Position numbers and translations under genes: made by a program. This document shows positions 13,871 through 20,162 of a stretch of DNA of 20,162 bases, in pieces. The notes beneath the pieces are model-generated. The model saw only the letters and a list, made by a program, of their open reading frames with translations, did not search any database and was not told the origin of the DNA. Origin of the DNA: Stenotrophomonas maltophilia (GTDB lineage: Bacteria > Pseudomonadota > Gammaproteobacteria > Xanthomonadales > Xanthomonadaceae); contig DJBL01000136.1 in NCBI GenBank assembly GCA_002435595.1, forward strand, positions 1 through 20,162, written 5' to 3'. The stretch's first letter is position 1. Each line of letters begins with the position of its first letter.

Positions 13871-15037
13871 ATGACCCTGGATTTCCCCACCGTTGCCGTG
13901 CTCGGTTACCTGCTGTGCCTGGGCATCGCAGTGGGCTTCTCACTGCTGCTGCTGGTGCTGCGCGGGCAACCGGCGCTGCGCCTGTGGACGGCCAGCCTGT
14001 GGCTGCTGGCGCTCAGCCTGACCTCGGTGGCGCTGCGCGCGCAGTTGCCGGTGGTACCGCTGGTGATCTTCGGCAACGCCGTGCTGGCGCTGTCGGCGGT
14101 GCTGATGCTGTACGGCGTGGCGCGCCACCTGCAGCGGCCGCTGCCGGCCTGGCAGCCGGCCGTGCTGGCCGGTGCCTACGTCGCCGGCATCGTGGCGTTC
14201 GTGGTGCCCTTCCCGAACCTGGCGATCCGGCTCGACATCGCCAGCCTGTTCGCGGTGCTGGTCAACGCCTGGATGGCCGGCTTGCTGGTGCGCCACGCGC
14301 CGCCCCAGCAGCGCACCAGCTGCCGCCTGGCTGCGGCCATCTTCGCGGCCGAGGCGCTGGTGTACCTGGTGCGGCTGTGGTTGCCGGTGGCACCAGAGGC
14401 CGGGCAGGACATCTTCCGGGCGGGCGCGCCGATGTTCGCCACCTATCTCGCCGGTATCTTCCTGGAACTGGCCCGCTGCTTTGCGCTGGTCCTGCTGCTG
14501 GTGGAGAAGATGCTGGTCGACCTGCGCCGCGCCGCACGCACCGACGGCCTGACCGGCCTGCTCAACCGCAGCGCGGTGCTGGCCGATGGACAGGCGTGGT
14601 TGCTGCAGTGCCAGCGGCAGCAGCAACCGTTGGCCTTGTTGCTGCTGGACGTGGACCACTTCAAGCAGATCAACGACCGCTGGGGGCATCTCACCGGCGA
14701 CCAGGTGCTGCACCACTTCGCCACGGTGCTGGCCGGCTGCCTGGGCAACCAGCCGCATCTGCTGGGTCGCTACGGTGGCGAGGAGTTCGTGGTGCTGCTG
14801 CCGGCCGCCGACCATGTCCGCGCCCGGCAACAGGCGGCCCGCATCCGTGCGCAGCTGCAGGCCCACCCCGCACGCGTGGGCGACCTGCCGGTGGCGGTGA
14901 CCACCAGCATCGGGCTGGCGGTGGGCACCGGCACGCACGACCTGGAGGCGTTGCTCGCCGCCGCCGATCGGGCGCTCTACCAGGCCAAGGCCGAGGGCCG
15001 TGACCGTACCGTCAGTGCCGTGCTGCTGCCCGCCTGA
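13871..15037 (+). CDS. membrane-bound diguanylate cyclase (GGDEF domain)
   Basis: This 388-residue protein makes cyclic di-GMP from two GTP. Residues 1 to about 212 are hydrophobic with about six or seven membrane spans (for example around 8-30, 40-58, 62-83, 97-115, 122-141 and 187-212) and form an unassigned membrane sensor. The GGDEF domain begins at ARTDGLTGLLNR (222-233). It continues with the metal-binding LLLLDVDHFKQIND (256-269) and the active-site GRYGGEEF (299-306), where GGEEF is the functional variant. It ends with TTSIGLAVG and AADRALYQAKAEGRD. The RxxD product-inhibition site normally five residues before GGEEF is absent (the sequence there is QPHLLGR). No EAL domain is present. 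It is monocistronic by layout and divergent from the LPMO gene. Confidence 0.92.
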   Translation: MTLDFPTVAVLGYLLCLGIAVGFSLLLLVLRGQPALRLWTASLWLLALSLTSVALRAQLPVVPLVIFGNAVLALSAVLMLYGVARHLQRPLPAWQPAVLAGAYVAGIVAFVVPFPNLAIRLDIASLFAVLVNAWMAGLLVRHAPPQQRTSCRLAAAIFAAEALVYLVRLWLPVAPEAGQDIFRAGAPMFATYLAGIFLELARCFALVLLLVEKMLVDLRRAARTDGLTGLLNRSAVLADGQAWLLQCQRQQQPLALLLLDVDHFKQINDRWGHLTGDQVLHHFATVLAGCLGNQPHLLGRYGGEEFVVLLPAADHVRARQQAARIRAQLQAHPARVGDLPVAVTTSIGLAVGTGTHDLEALLAAADRALYQAKAEGRDRTVSAVLLPA

Positions 15038-15145
15038 GTCTGCCCGGTACGCGACCGCGGGTGTCACCGGCCCGGCACGGGTCACATCCAGCGCGGCCCC
15101 GCGTCATGGCATGCTGAGACCCTTCAATCCAGGATGCGATCGAAC

Positions 15146-16657
15146 ATGCGAGTTTCCTGCCGTCCCCTGGCGACCGCTGCAGCCTTGCTGCTGCTGGCCG
15201 CCTGCCAGGCCACCCCGGAGGCGACCCCGGATGCGGCGCAACGTCAGTACGGACGCCTGACGTTCAAGCCGTGCACGCTGACCAGCACCCAGGCCAGCGA
15301 CAACGTCGAAGCGCAGTGCACCACCTTGCAGGTGGCCGAAAACCCGGCCGCGCCCGACGGTCGCAAGATCGGCTTGAACATCGCGTGGCTGGAGACCAGC
15401 AACGAAGGCGAGGGCAAGCACGACCCGGTGTTCTTCCTGGCCGGTGGGCCGGGCCAGGCCGCCACCGAGGTGGCCGCGGTGATCAACCTGGCATTGCGCG
15501 AAGTGCGCAAGCAGCGCGACATCATCCTGGTCGATCAGCGCGGTACCGGCAAATCCAACCCGCTCACCTGCGTCGGTGCCGACGGCAAGGAAATGGTGCT
15601 CGATGACACCGCCACGCCGTCCACCCAGCTGATCGCCGATTTCGCCGCGCAGTGCGCCACGTCACTGGCCGGGCGTGCCGATACGCGCTTCTACACCACC
15701 ACCCAGGCCATTGCCGACATCGACAGCGTGCGCGCGGCCCTGGGCGTGGAGAAGATCAACCTGATCGGCGGCTCCTACGGCACGCGCGTGGCCCAGCAGT
15801 ACGCCGCGCACTACCCGCAGCACACCCGCGCGATGGTGATCGACGGCGTGGCCCCGAACGACGTGGTGGTGGGCGGCGATTTCGCCAACACCTTCGAGGC
15901 GGCCATCGACCTGCAGGCCGAGCAGTGCCGCAAGGATCCGGTCTGCGCCAAGCGCTTCCCGGTCGATACGCGTACCCAGCTCAAGAACGTGATGGCCACG
16001 CTGGCCCAGGCACCGGTCGAGGTGGAGTACCGCGACCCGGGCACCGCCGAGACCCGGCGCGACGTGCTCACCGCCGACTCGGTGACCGGGCTGGCCTTCA
16101 TGTTCTCCTACATGCCCGAGCTGTCCTCGCTGTTGCCGGTGGTGCTCGACGAGGCCGCGCACGCGCGGTACGCCCCGCTGATGTCGCTGAGCAGGATGGC
16201 CGGCCGCAGCCTGGGCGTGCAGATGAACCGTGGCATGCAGTGGTCGGTGATCTGCGCCGAAGACGCCGACCGCTACCAGGAGCCGGCCGCCAGCGATCGC
16301 CTGCTCGGCCCGGAAGTGGCGCGCATGTTCTTCGCCGCCTGCCCGGGCTGGAACGTGGGCACGCGCCCGAAGGATTTCACCGCACCGCTCAAGAGCGACC
16401 TGCCGGTGCTGCTGCTGTCGGGCCAGTTCGATCCGGTCACGCCGCCGCGCTACGCCGACCAGGTCCTCAAGACCCTGCCCAACGGTCGCCACCTGGTGGC
16501 CAGGGGCCAGGGCCACGGCACCCTCAACGCCGGCTGCATGCCGCGCCTGCTCGGCCAGTTCATGGACAAGGCAGACGCCAAGTCGCTCGACGCCACCTGC
16601 CTGGACTCGCTGAGCCCGGTGCCGGCCTTCACTTCGTTCAACGGATGGGCACCATGA
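15146..16657 (+). CDS. lipoprotein alpha/beta hydrolase, peptidase S33 / TAP type
   Basis: This exported hydrolase has 503 residues from the ATG at 15146; another in-frame ATG at 15134 adds four residues, and neither start has an ideal ribosome site. The N-terminus MRVSCRPLATAAALLLLAAC is a lipoprotein signal with lipobox LAAC, so the protein is probably anchored in the outer or inner membrane. The alpha/beta hydrolase marks are FLAGGPGQ (oxyanion region), DQRGTGKS, the nucleophile elbow GGSYGT, the acid in LSGQFDPVTPP, and the catalytic His in GQGHGTLNAGC. The C-terminal part matches the TAP-like domain of tripeptidyl or proline iminopeptidases. Its stop overlaps the NatA-like ATPase start as ATGA, so the hydrolase and the transporter are co-expressed. 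The true substrate, peptide or ester, is not shown. Confidence 0.87.
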   Translation: MRVSCRPLATAAALLLLAACQATPEATPDAAQRQYGRLTFKPCTLTSTQASDNVEAQCTTLQVAENPAAPDGRKIGLNIAWLETSNEGEGKHDPVFFLAGGPGQAATEVAAVINLALREVRKQRDIILVDQRGTGKSNPLTCVGADGKEMVLDDTATPSTQLIADFAAQCATSLAGRADTRFYTTTQAIADIDSVRAALGVEKINLIGGSYGTRVAQQYAAHYPQHTRAMVIDGVAPNDVVVGGDFANTFEAAIDLQAEQCRKDPVCAKRFPVDTRTQLKNVMATLAQAPVEVEYRDPGTAETRRDVLTADSVTGLAFMFSYMPELSSLLPVVLDEAAHARYAPLMSLSRMAGRSLGVQMNRGMQWSVICAEDADRYQEPAASDRLLGPEVARMFFAACPGWNVGTRPKDFTAPLKSDLPVLLLSGQFDPVTPPRYADQVLKTLPNGRHLVARGQGHGTLNAGCMPRLLGQFMDKADAKSLDATCLDSLSPVPAFTSFNGWAP

Positions 16658-17400
16658 TCGTCGCCGAGAACCTGCACAAAGCCTTCAAGACCAAGACCGG
16701 CCTGATCAAGGCAGTGGAGAACGTCGGCTTCCATGCCGAGGATGGCCAGATCACCGGCCTGCTCGGTCCCAACGGTGCCGGCAAGACCACCACCATGCGC
16801 ATGCTGTACACGCTGATGACCCCCGACCAGGGCAAGGTGCTGGTGGATGGCATCGACGCGGCGGCCGATGCGGTGGCCGTGCGCCGCCGCCTGGGCGTGC
16901 TGCCCGACGCGCGTGGCGTGTACAAGCGCCTGACCGCGCGCGAGAACATCGCCTACTTCGGCCAGCTGCACGGCATGAACGCCGCGCAGATCCGCGACCG
17001 CACCCAGGTGCTGTCGCGGGCGCTGGACATGGAAGACATCCTGGACCGGCAGACCGACGGCTTCTCGCAGGGCCAGCGCACCAAGACCGCCATCGCCCGC
17101 GCGCTGGTGCACGACCCGCGCAACGTGATCCTGGATGAACCCACCAACGGCCTGGACGTGATGACCACCCGCGCCTTGCGTGGCTTCCTGCGGGGCCTGC
17201 GCGACGAGGGCCGCTGCGTGATCTTCTCCAGCCACATCATGCAGGAGGTGGCCGCGCTCTGCGATCGCATCGTGATCATCGCGCACGGCACGGTGATGGC
17301 CGCCGGCAGCGCCGATGAGCTGCGCGCACAGACCGGGGAAGACAACCTGGAAGATGCCTTCGTCAAGGTGATCGGTTCGGAAGAAGGATTGCACGCATGA
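16654..17400 (+). CDS. natA: ABC transporter ATP-binding protein, NatA-like
   Basis: This 248-residue ABC ATPase resembles NatA, the nucleotide-binding part of the NatAB sodium exporter. Walker A GPNGAGKTT is at 38-46, signature FSQGQ at 137-141 (not the standard LSGGQ), Walker B NVILDEPTNGLD at 157-168, and the H-loop His at 194 (SSHIMQEV). Where a Q-loop Gln is expected the sequence reads GVLPDARGVYKRLT, a known deviation in NatA relatives. The ATG at 16654 overlaps the hydrolase stop, and the gene ends in an ATGA overlap with the permease. The open frame upstream to 15652 is only the shadow of the hydrolase gene. Sodium export is the named function of the family, but the cargo in this operon is not certain. 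Confidence 0.87.
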   Translation: MIVAENLHKAFKTKTGLIKAVENVGFHAEDGQITGLLGPNGAGKTTTMRMLYTLMTPDQGKVLVDGIDAAADAVAVRRRLGVLPDARGVYKRLTARENIAYFGQLHGMNAAQIRDRTQVLSRALDMEDILDRQTDGFSQGQRTKTAIARALVHDPRNVILDEPTNGLDVMTTRALRGFLRGLRDEGRCVIFSSHIMQEVAALCDRIVIIAHGTVMAAGSADELRAQTGEDNLEDAFVKVIGSEEGLHA

Positions 17401-18581
17401 GTTCGTTCGCCACGTTGTTGACCGTCATGCGCAAGGAACTGCGCGACCTTTCCCGCGACCGCCGCACCCTCGCCCTGACCCTGCTGCTGGGCCCGCTGCT
17501 GTACCCGATCCTGATCCTGGGCATGGGCAAGCTGGCCGAGAGCCGGGTCAAGACCCAGATCGACAAGCCGTTGGACATCGCCACCATCGGGCGCGAGAAC
17601 GCCCCCAACCTGGTGCGCTTCCTGGCCGCGCAGGGGCTCAACGCGGTGGATGCGCCCAAGGACCTGACCGCGGCGATCCGCGACCAGCAGATCGACGTCG
17701 CGTTGCGGATCAGCCCGGAGTTCGGCAAGGACTGGGCCGAAGGCCGCCCGGCGCTGGTGGAGATCGTCAAGGACAGCACCCGCCGCGCTGCCGATATTCC
17801 CAGCATGCGCCTGCAGACCGCCCTGGCCGGCTACAACCAGCAGGTGGGCGCGCTGCGCCTGCTCGCCCGCGGCGTGGACGCCCAGGTCGCCCGGCCGCTG
17901 GACCTGGCCACCCAGGACCTGGCCACCGCCGAGGCCAAGCGTGGCCAGGTGTTGTCCTTCCTGCTGCCGGTGTTGCTCACCATCACCTCCTTCCTCGGCG
18001 GTGCCTACCTGGTGATGGACACCACCGCCGGTGAGCGCGAGCGGCAGTCGCTGGAACCGTTGCTGGCCACCCCGGCACCGCGCAGCGCGATCGTCAGCGG
18101 CAAGATCGTGGCCGCCTGCGTGGTCGGCATGGCTTCGCTGCTGCTTACCCTGCTGGCCTTCAAGCTGAGTGCACAGCTGTCCAGCAGCGGGGCCGGACGG
18201 CAACTCAACATGGGCTTCCTGCCGATGGCGCAGATGCTGCTGATCATGCTGCCGATGCTGTTCATCGGCACCTCGCTGCTGACCTTCCTGTCGGCGGCGG
18301 CCAAGAGCATGAAAGAAGCCCAGAGCCACATGACCTGGCTGATGCTGCTGCCGATGCTGCCCGGCTACGCGCTGATGGTGTACCCGCTGAAGAGCGAGCT
18401 GTGGCAGTTCGCGGTGCCATTCCTGGCGCAGAACCAGATGCTGCTCAAGATCATCCGCCACGAGGCGATCAGCGCGCAGATGTGGGGCGTGTACCTGGCC
18501 GCCGGCTTCGGCCTGGCGGCGGTGTTGTGGTACGCGGCGGTGCGCCGTTACCACCAGGAGCGGTTGGCGATTTCCGGTTGA
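17397..18581 (+). CDS. natB: ABC transporter permease, NatB-like
   Basis: This 394-residue ABC-2 type membrane protein pairs with the ATPase upstream through an ATGA overlap. The N-terminal cytoplasmic part MRKELRDLSRDRRTL is followed by one hydrophobic segment (LALTLLLGPLLYPILILGMG). An extracytoplasmic domain of about 130 residues comes next, then a cluster of hydrophobic segments in the C-terminal half (QVLSFLLPVLLTITSFLGGAY, the region around VAACVVGMASLLLTLLAF, MLLIMLPMLFIGTSLLTFL, LMLLPMLPGYALMVY, and a last one near GVYLAAGFGLAAVLWY). DTTAGERERQSLEPLLATP is the conserved coupling-helix block of NatB/YhaP-type exporters. It is the last gene of the operon, and a stem-loop follows six bases after the stop. 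Confidence 0.87.
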   Translation: MSSFATLLTVMRKELRDLSRDRRTLALTLLLGPLLYPILILGMGKLAESRVKTQIDKPLDIATIGRENAPNLVRFLAAQGLNAVDAPKDLTAAIRDQQIDVALRISPEFGKDWAEGRPALVEIVKDSTRRAADIPSMRLQTALAGYNQQVGALRLLARGVDAQVARPLDLATQDLATAEAKRGQVLSFLLPVLLTITSFLGGAYLVMDTTAGERERQSLEPLLATPAPRSAIVSGKIVAACVVGMASLLLTLLAFKLSAQLSSSGAGRQLNMGFLPMAQMLLIMLPMLFIGTSLLTFLSAAAKSMKEAQSHMTWLMLLPMLPGYALMVYPLKSELWQFAVPFLAQNQMLLKIIRHEAISAQMWGVYLAAGFGLAAVLWYAAVRRYHQERLAISG

Positions 18582-18586
18582 AGGCG

Positions 18587-18616
18587 CGGGGCGATGGCAA
18601 AGCGGTCATCGCCCCG
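18587..18616 (+). terminator. stem-loop after the natAB operon
   Basis: Arms 18587-18596 and 18607-18616 form a perfect 10-bp stem with a 10-base loop, starting six bases after the natB stop. No T-run follows, so it may act as a 3'-end stabiliser or a weak terminator. Confidence 0.5.
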
Positions 18617-18666
18617 GCCCCGGTCCCCCGACCTTGGTCCCCAGGCAGGCGGCCCGGGTGGAGAGG

Positions 18667-18689
18667 GCCGCCACCCATGGCGTGGCGGC
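18667..18689 (-). terminator. stem-loop after the AraC-family gene
   Basis: Arms 18667-18674 and 18682-18689 form a perfect 8-bp GC stem with a seven-base loop, eight bases past the regulator stop on the minus strand. There is no T-run. Together with the preceding stem-loop it separates two convergent genes. Confidence 0.4.
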
Positions 18690-18696
18690 GCCGCCA

Positions 18697-19500
18697 TCAC
18701 GCGCTCATTCCGCGGCTGCGCACATACCGCGCCGGGGTCATCCCCATCTCGCGCTTGAACACGGCAATGAACGCACTCGTGGTGTCGTAGCCCAGGCTCA
18801 GTGCGGTGCGGGTGACCGAGTCACCGCCCAGCAGCTGTGGCAACGCATGCAACACGCGCACGCGCTGCCGCCACTGCGCCAGGCCCATGCCGGTCTCGGC
18901 CTGCCAGCGGCGCGCCAGCGTGCGGCTGGAAACGCCCACCCGTGCGGCCCACGCCTCCACCTGGCGAGCATCGTGCGGCTGCTGCGCCAACGCCCGTGCC
19001 ACCCGTTGCAGGCGGCGGTCCTGCGGCTGTGGCAGGGCCAGCGGCACCGGCGCCGTGGTCGCGATCTCATCCACGATCACCTCGGCCAGGCGGTGCTGGG
19101 CCGCGTCCAGCGCTGCAGGTGGCCAGGCCAGCGCGCGGGTGATCGCGGCCTGCAGCAGGGCGCCGGGGAACAGGATGCAGGGATCGCCTGGCAGGCGCGC
19201 GCCGGCCGCAGCACTGAAGTACAGGCTCCAGCCGTCGAAACCCTGTTGGGCGAGCAGGGCGTGCGGCAGGCCGGGCGGAATCCAGGCCAGGTGGCCGGCC
19301 GGCAGCAGCCAGTGCGCGCTGCCCGCCTCGATCTGCAGCAGGCCCTGGCGGGCACCGATCACCTGGCCGCGCGCGTGCTGGTGACGCGGCGTGCGGCGCG
19401 GGCCGGGCGCCGGCGGGCTGCGGGCGGCAAACACCACCGGCCCGTCGGCAGCGTCGGCCAACGCGGGATCAAGCAGGGCGGAGTGTGGCTGATCTGCCAT
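18697..19500 (-). CDS. AraC family transcriptional regulator with cupin-like sensor domain
   Basis: This 267-residue DNA-binding regulator has an N-terminal half that reads as a small cupin-like ligand domain: RHQHARGQVIGARQGLLQIE, then WLLPAGHLAWIPPGLPHAL, the metal/ligand-pocket pattern of NimR/YeaM-like regulators. The C-terminal AraC domain (about 165-267) has two helix-turn-helix units: VEAWAARVGVSSRTLARRW, and TALSLGYDTTSAFIAVFKRE followed by GMTPARYVRS. The ATG at 19500 is the first in frame with a sensible N-terminus. The gene is divergent from a small plus-strand gene across 79 bases, the usual place for an autoregulating AraC protein to bind. The minus strand reads TATAAC at 19512-19517 just ahead of the start. 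The inducer and targets are unknown. Confidence 0.9.
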   Translation of the reverse strand: MADQPHSALLDPALADAADGPVVFAARSPPAPGPRRTPRHQHARGQVIGARQGLLQIEAGSAHWLLPAGHLAWIPPGLPHALLAQQGFDGWSLYFSAAAGARLPGDPCILFPGALLQAAITRALAWPPAALDAAQHRLAEVIVDEIATTAPVPLALPQPQDRRLQRVARALAQQPHDARQVEAWAARVGVSSRTLARRWQAETGMGLAQWRQRVRVLHALPQLLGGDSVTRTALSLGYDTTSAFIAVFKREMGMTPARYVRSRGMSA

Positions 19501-19579
19501 ATCGATTGGCAGTTATACGACAGAACGGCCGCTGCGAGGGCTGGACACTGGGTCCTCCCCCGAAAGGAACACCCCCACG

Positions 19580-19834
19580 ATGCGCCCCGAAGACCTGCTG
19601 GCCGATCACCAGGACCACGTGCAGCGCGACGGCATCACCGTGCGCAAAGGCAGCGTGGGCGCGTTCCTTGCCAACGCCCGGGTCCTGCAGGACCCCGCCG
19701 CCAGCGCGGGTGCGCGCGCCAGCGCCGCATGCGACCTGCGCGCGTTGCTGCCGGGGCTGCATGCGCTGGGCCTGTTCGAGATCCTCGTGCCGCGCGATCC
19801 CGCGCTGCGCGCGCTGGTCGATGCCGGCCGCTGA
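19580..19834 (+). CDS. small conserved-looking protein, 84 aa
   Basis: This small protein starts at ATG 19580 with AAGGA at 19564-19568. It opens MRPEDLLADHQDHVQRDGIT, continues with VRKGSVGAFLANARVL, and ends with a hydrophobic helix-like block (LRALLPGLHALGLFEILVPRDPALRALVD). It has no signal peptide, membrane segment or metal motif. It looks like one of the small uncharacterised families seen in proteobacteria, possibly DUF7709-like, but I cannot confirm that. Codon use is like the core genes, and a strong hairpin follows its stop after six bases. Its divergent layout with the AraC-family regulator suggests control by it, which is inference. Confidence 0.75.
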   Translation: MRPEDLLADHQDHVQRDGITVRKGSVGAFLANARVLQDPAASAGARASAACDLRALLPGLHALGLFEILVPRDPALRALVDAGR

Positions 19835-19864
19835 AAAGAAAAGGCCCGGATCGCTCCGGGCCTT
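19834..19864 (-). terminator. rho-independent terminator, probably bidirectional
   Basis: Arms 19841-19850 and 19855-19864 form a perfect 10-bp stem with a TCGC loop. On the minus strand it is followed by TTCTTTTC, making a good terminator for the TonB-family gene about 25 bases upstream of it. On the plus strand the same hairpin lies right after the small gene's stop. Confidence 0.8.
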
Positions 19865-19888
19865 CGCATCATCGCGGTGAGGCGGCGA

Positions 19889-20162
19889 TCAACCGCCCGG
19901 CGCGAACGCCAGGGTGCGACGGGTGGTGACCGGCGCGCCGACCGGCTCGAACTTCCAGCGCTTGACCGCGTTGAGCGCCTCGCGGTCGAACACGCGCGAG
20001 GGCGTGGCACGCAGCACGCGGGCGTTGGTGACCGAGCCGTCGGTGCCGACGGTGATCTCCACCAGCACTTCGCCGGAGGTGCCCGAACGCAGTGCTTCGG
20101 CCGGGTAGCGCGGGGCCGGGGTGCTGACCGGGCGCAGGCTCGGCGCAGCGGCCGCCGGTGCG
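19889..20162 (-). CDS. TonB family protein, C-terminal part (cut by window edge)
   Basis: The last 90 codons and stop of a gene that begins beyond the right edge. A short Ala/Pro-rich linker (PAAAAPSLRPVSTPAPRYP) leads into a TonB C-terminal domain: YPAEALRSGTSGEVLVEITV, GTDGSVTNARVL, then FDREALNAVKRWKFEPVG, which carries the ALxAVxxWxFxP signature. It ends with RRTLAFAPGG. TonB C-terminal domains contact outer-membrane receptors and transmit energy from ExbB/ExbD. The missing N-terminus should tell whether a membrane anchor is present. It could also be a TonB-domain protein with another role, since xanthomonads carry many. The terminator at 19841-19864 follows it. Confidence 0.88.
   Translation of the reverse strand, partial: APAAAAPSLRPVSTPAPRYPAEALRSGTSGEVLVEITVGTDGSVTNARVLRATPSRVFDREALNAVKRWKFEPVGAPVTTRRTLAFAPGG

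Noticed and set aside
12447..13874. 475-codon plus-strand frame opposite the LPMO gene
   Set aside because: The minus strand encodes a complete AA10 protein with a signal peptide and copper ligands.
13940..15085. 381-codon minus-strand frame opposite the diguanylate cyclase
   Set aside because: Its translation is His/Gln-rich and without motifs, while the plus strand carries an intact GGDEF domain.
15652..16653. Open frame upstream of the NatA-like ATPase
   Set aside because: It is an out-of-frame shadow of the hydrolase gene. The ATPase starts at 16654 by the ATGA overlap and its typical N-terminus.

Overview
The window looks like chromosome from a high-GC gammaproteobacterium of the Xanthomonadaceae, most like Stenotrophomonas. 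This rests on the strongly G/C-ending codons of the flanks and on the gene set: HrpB helicase, TatD, ketopantoate reductase, YadG/YadH-type exporter, Fpr, a chitin-active AA10 LPMO, NatA/NatB and a TonB protein. The genus is an inference, because no rRNA or other marker is present.

Left core region (1-7573). A partial hrpB runs leftwards out of the window. It is followed by an unrecognised secreted protein, tatD, a coupled pair on the minus strand (panE, then an SDR-family oxidoreductase), and a coupled ABC exporter pair on the minus strand (ATPase, then permease) with its own terminator. Ferredoxin--NADP reductase (fpr) is divergent from the exporter across a short AT-rich promoter region.

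Accessory insert (about 7574-12061). This segment has clearly lower GC and unlike codon use. It lies exactly between an intact fpr and a second, 5'-truncated copy of the last 345 bp of fpr (12062-12406, 24 mismatches counted by eye, about 93% identity). The insert carries one minus-strand operon of three genes joined by two 4-base ATGA overlaps: a class I SAM methyltransferase, a minimal SF1 (UvrD-like) helicase/ATPase, and a 724-residue protein with a large unrecognised N-terminal region and a C-terminal AlkB-type 2-oxoglutarate/Fe(II) dioxygenase. No integrase, transposase or tRNA is visible. A methyl-adding enzyme, a nucleic-acid motor and a possible methyl-removing or hydroxylating enzyme in one coupled operon on a replaceable island is the strongest candidate here for an undescribed nucleic-acid modification, repair or defence system. 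That function is inference.

Right core region (12407-20162). A GbpA-like chitin-active LPMO (minus) is divergent from a membrane diguanylate cyclase (plus). Then comes a three-gene operon coupled by ATGA overlaps: a lipoprotein alpha/beta hydrolase of the S33/TAP type, then a NatA-like ATPase, then a NatB-like permease. An AraC-family regulator (minus) is divergent from a small conserved-looking gene, and the 3' end of a TonB-family gene enters from the right edge behind a strong terminator. No CRISPR array, tRNA, rRNA or complete insertion sequence was seen, and no gene-free stretch exceeds 300 bases.
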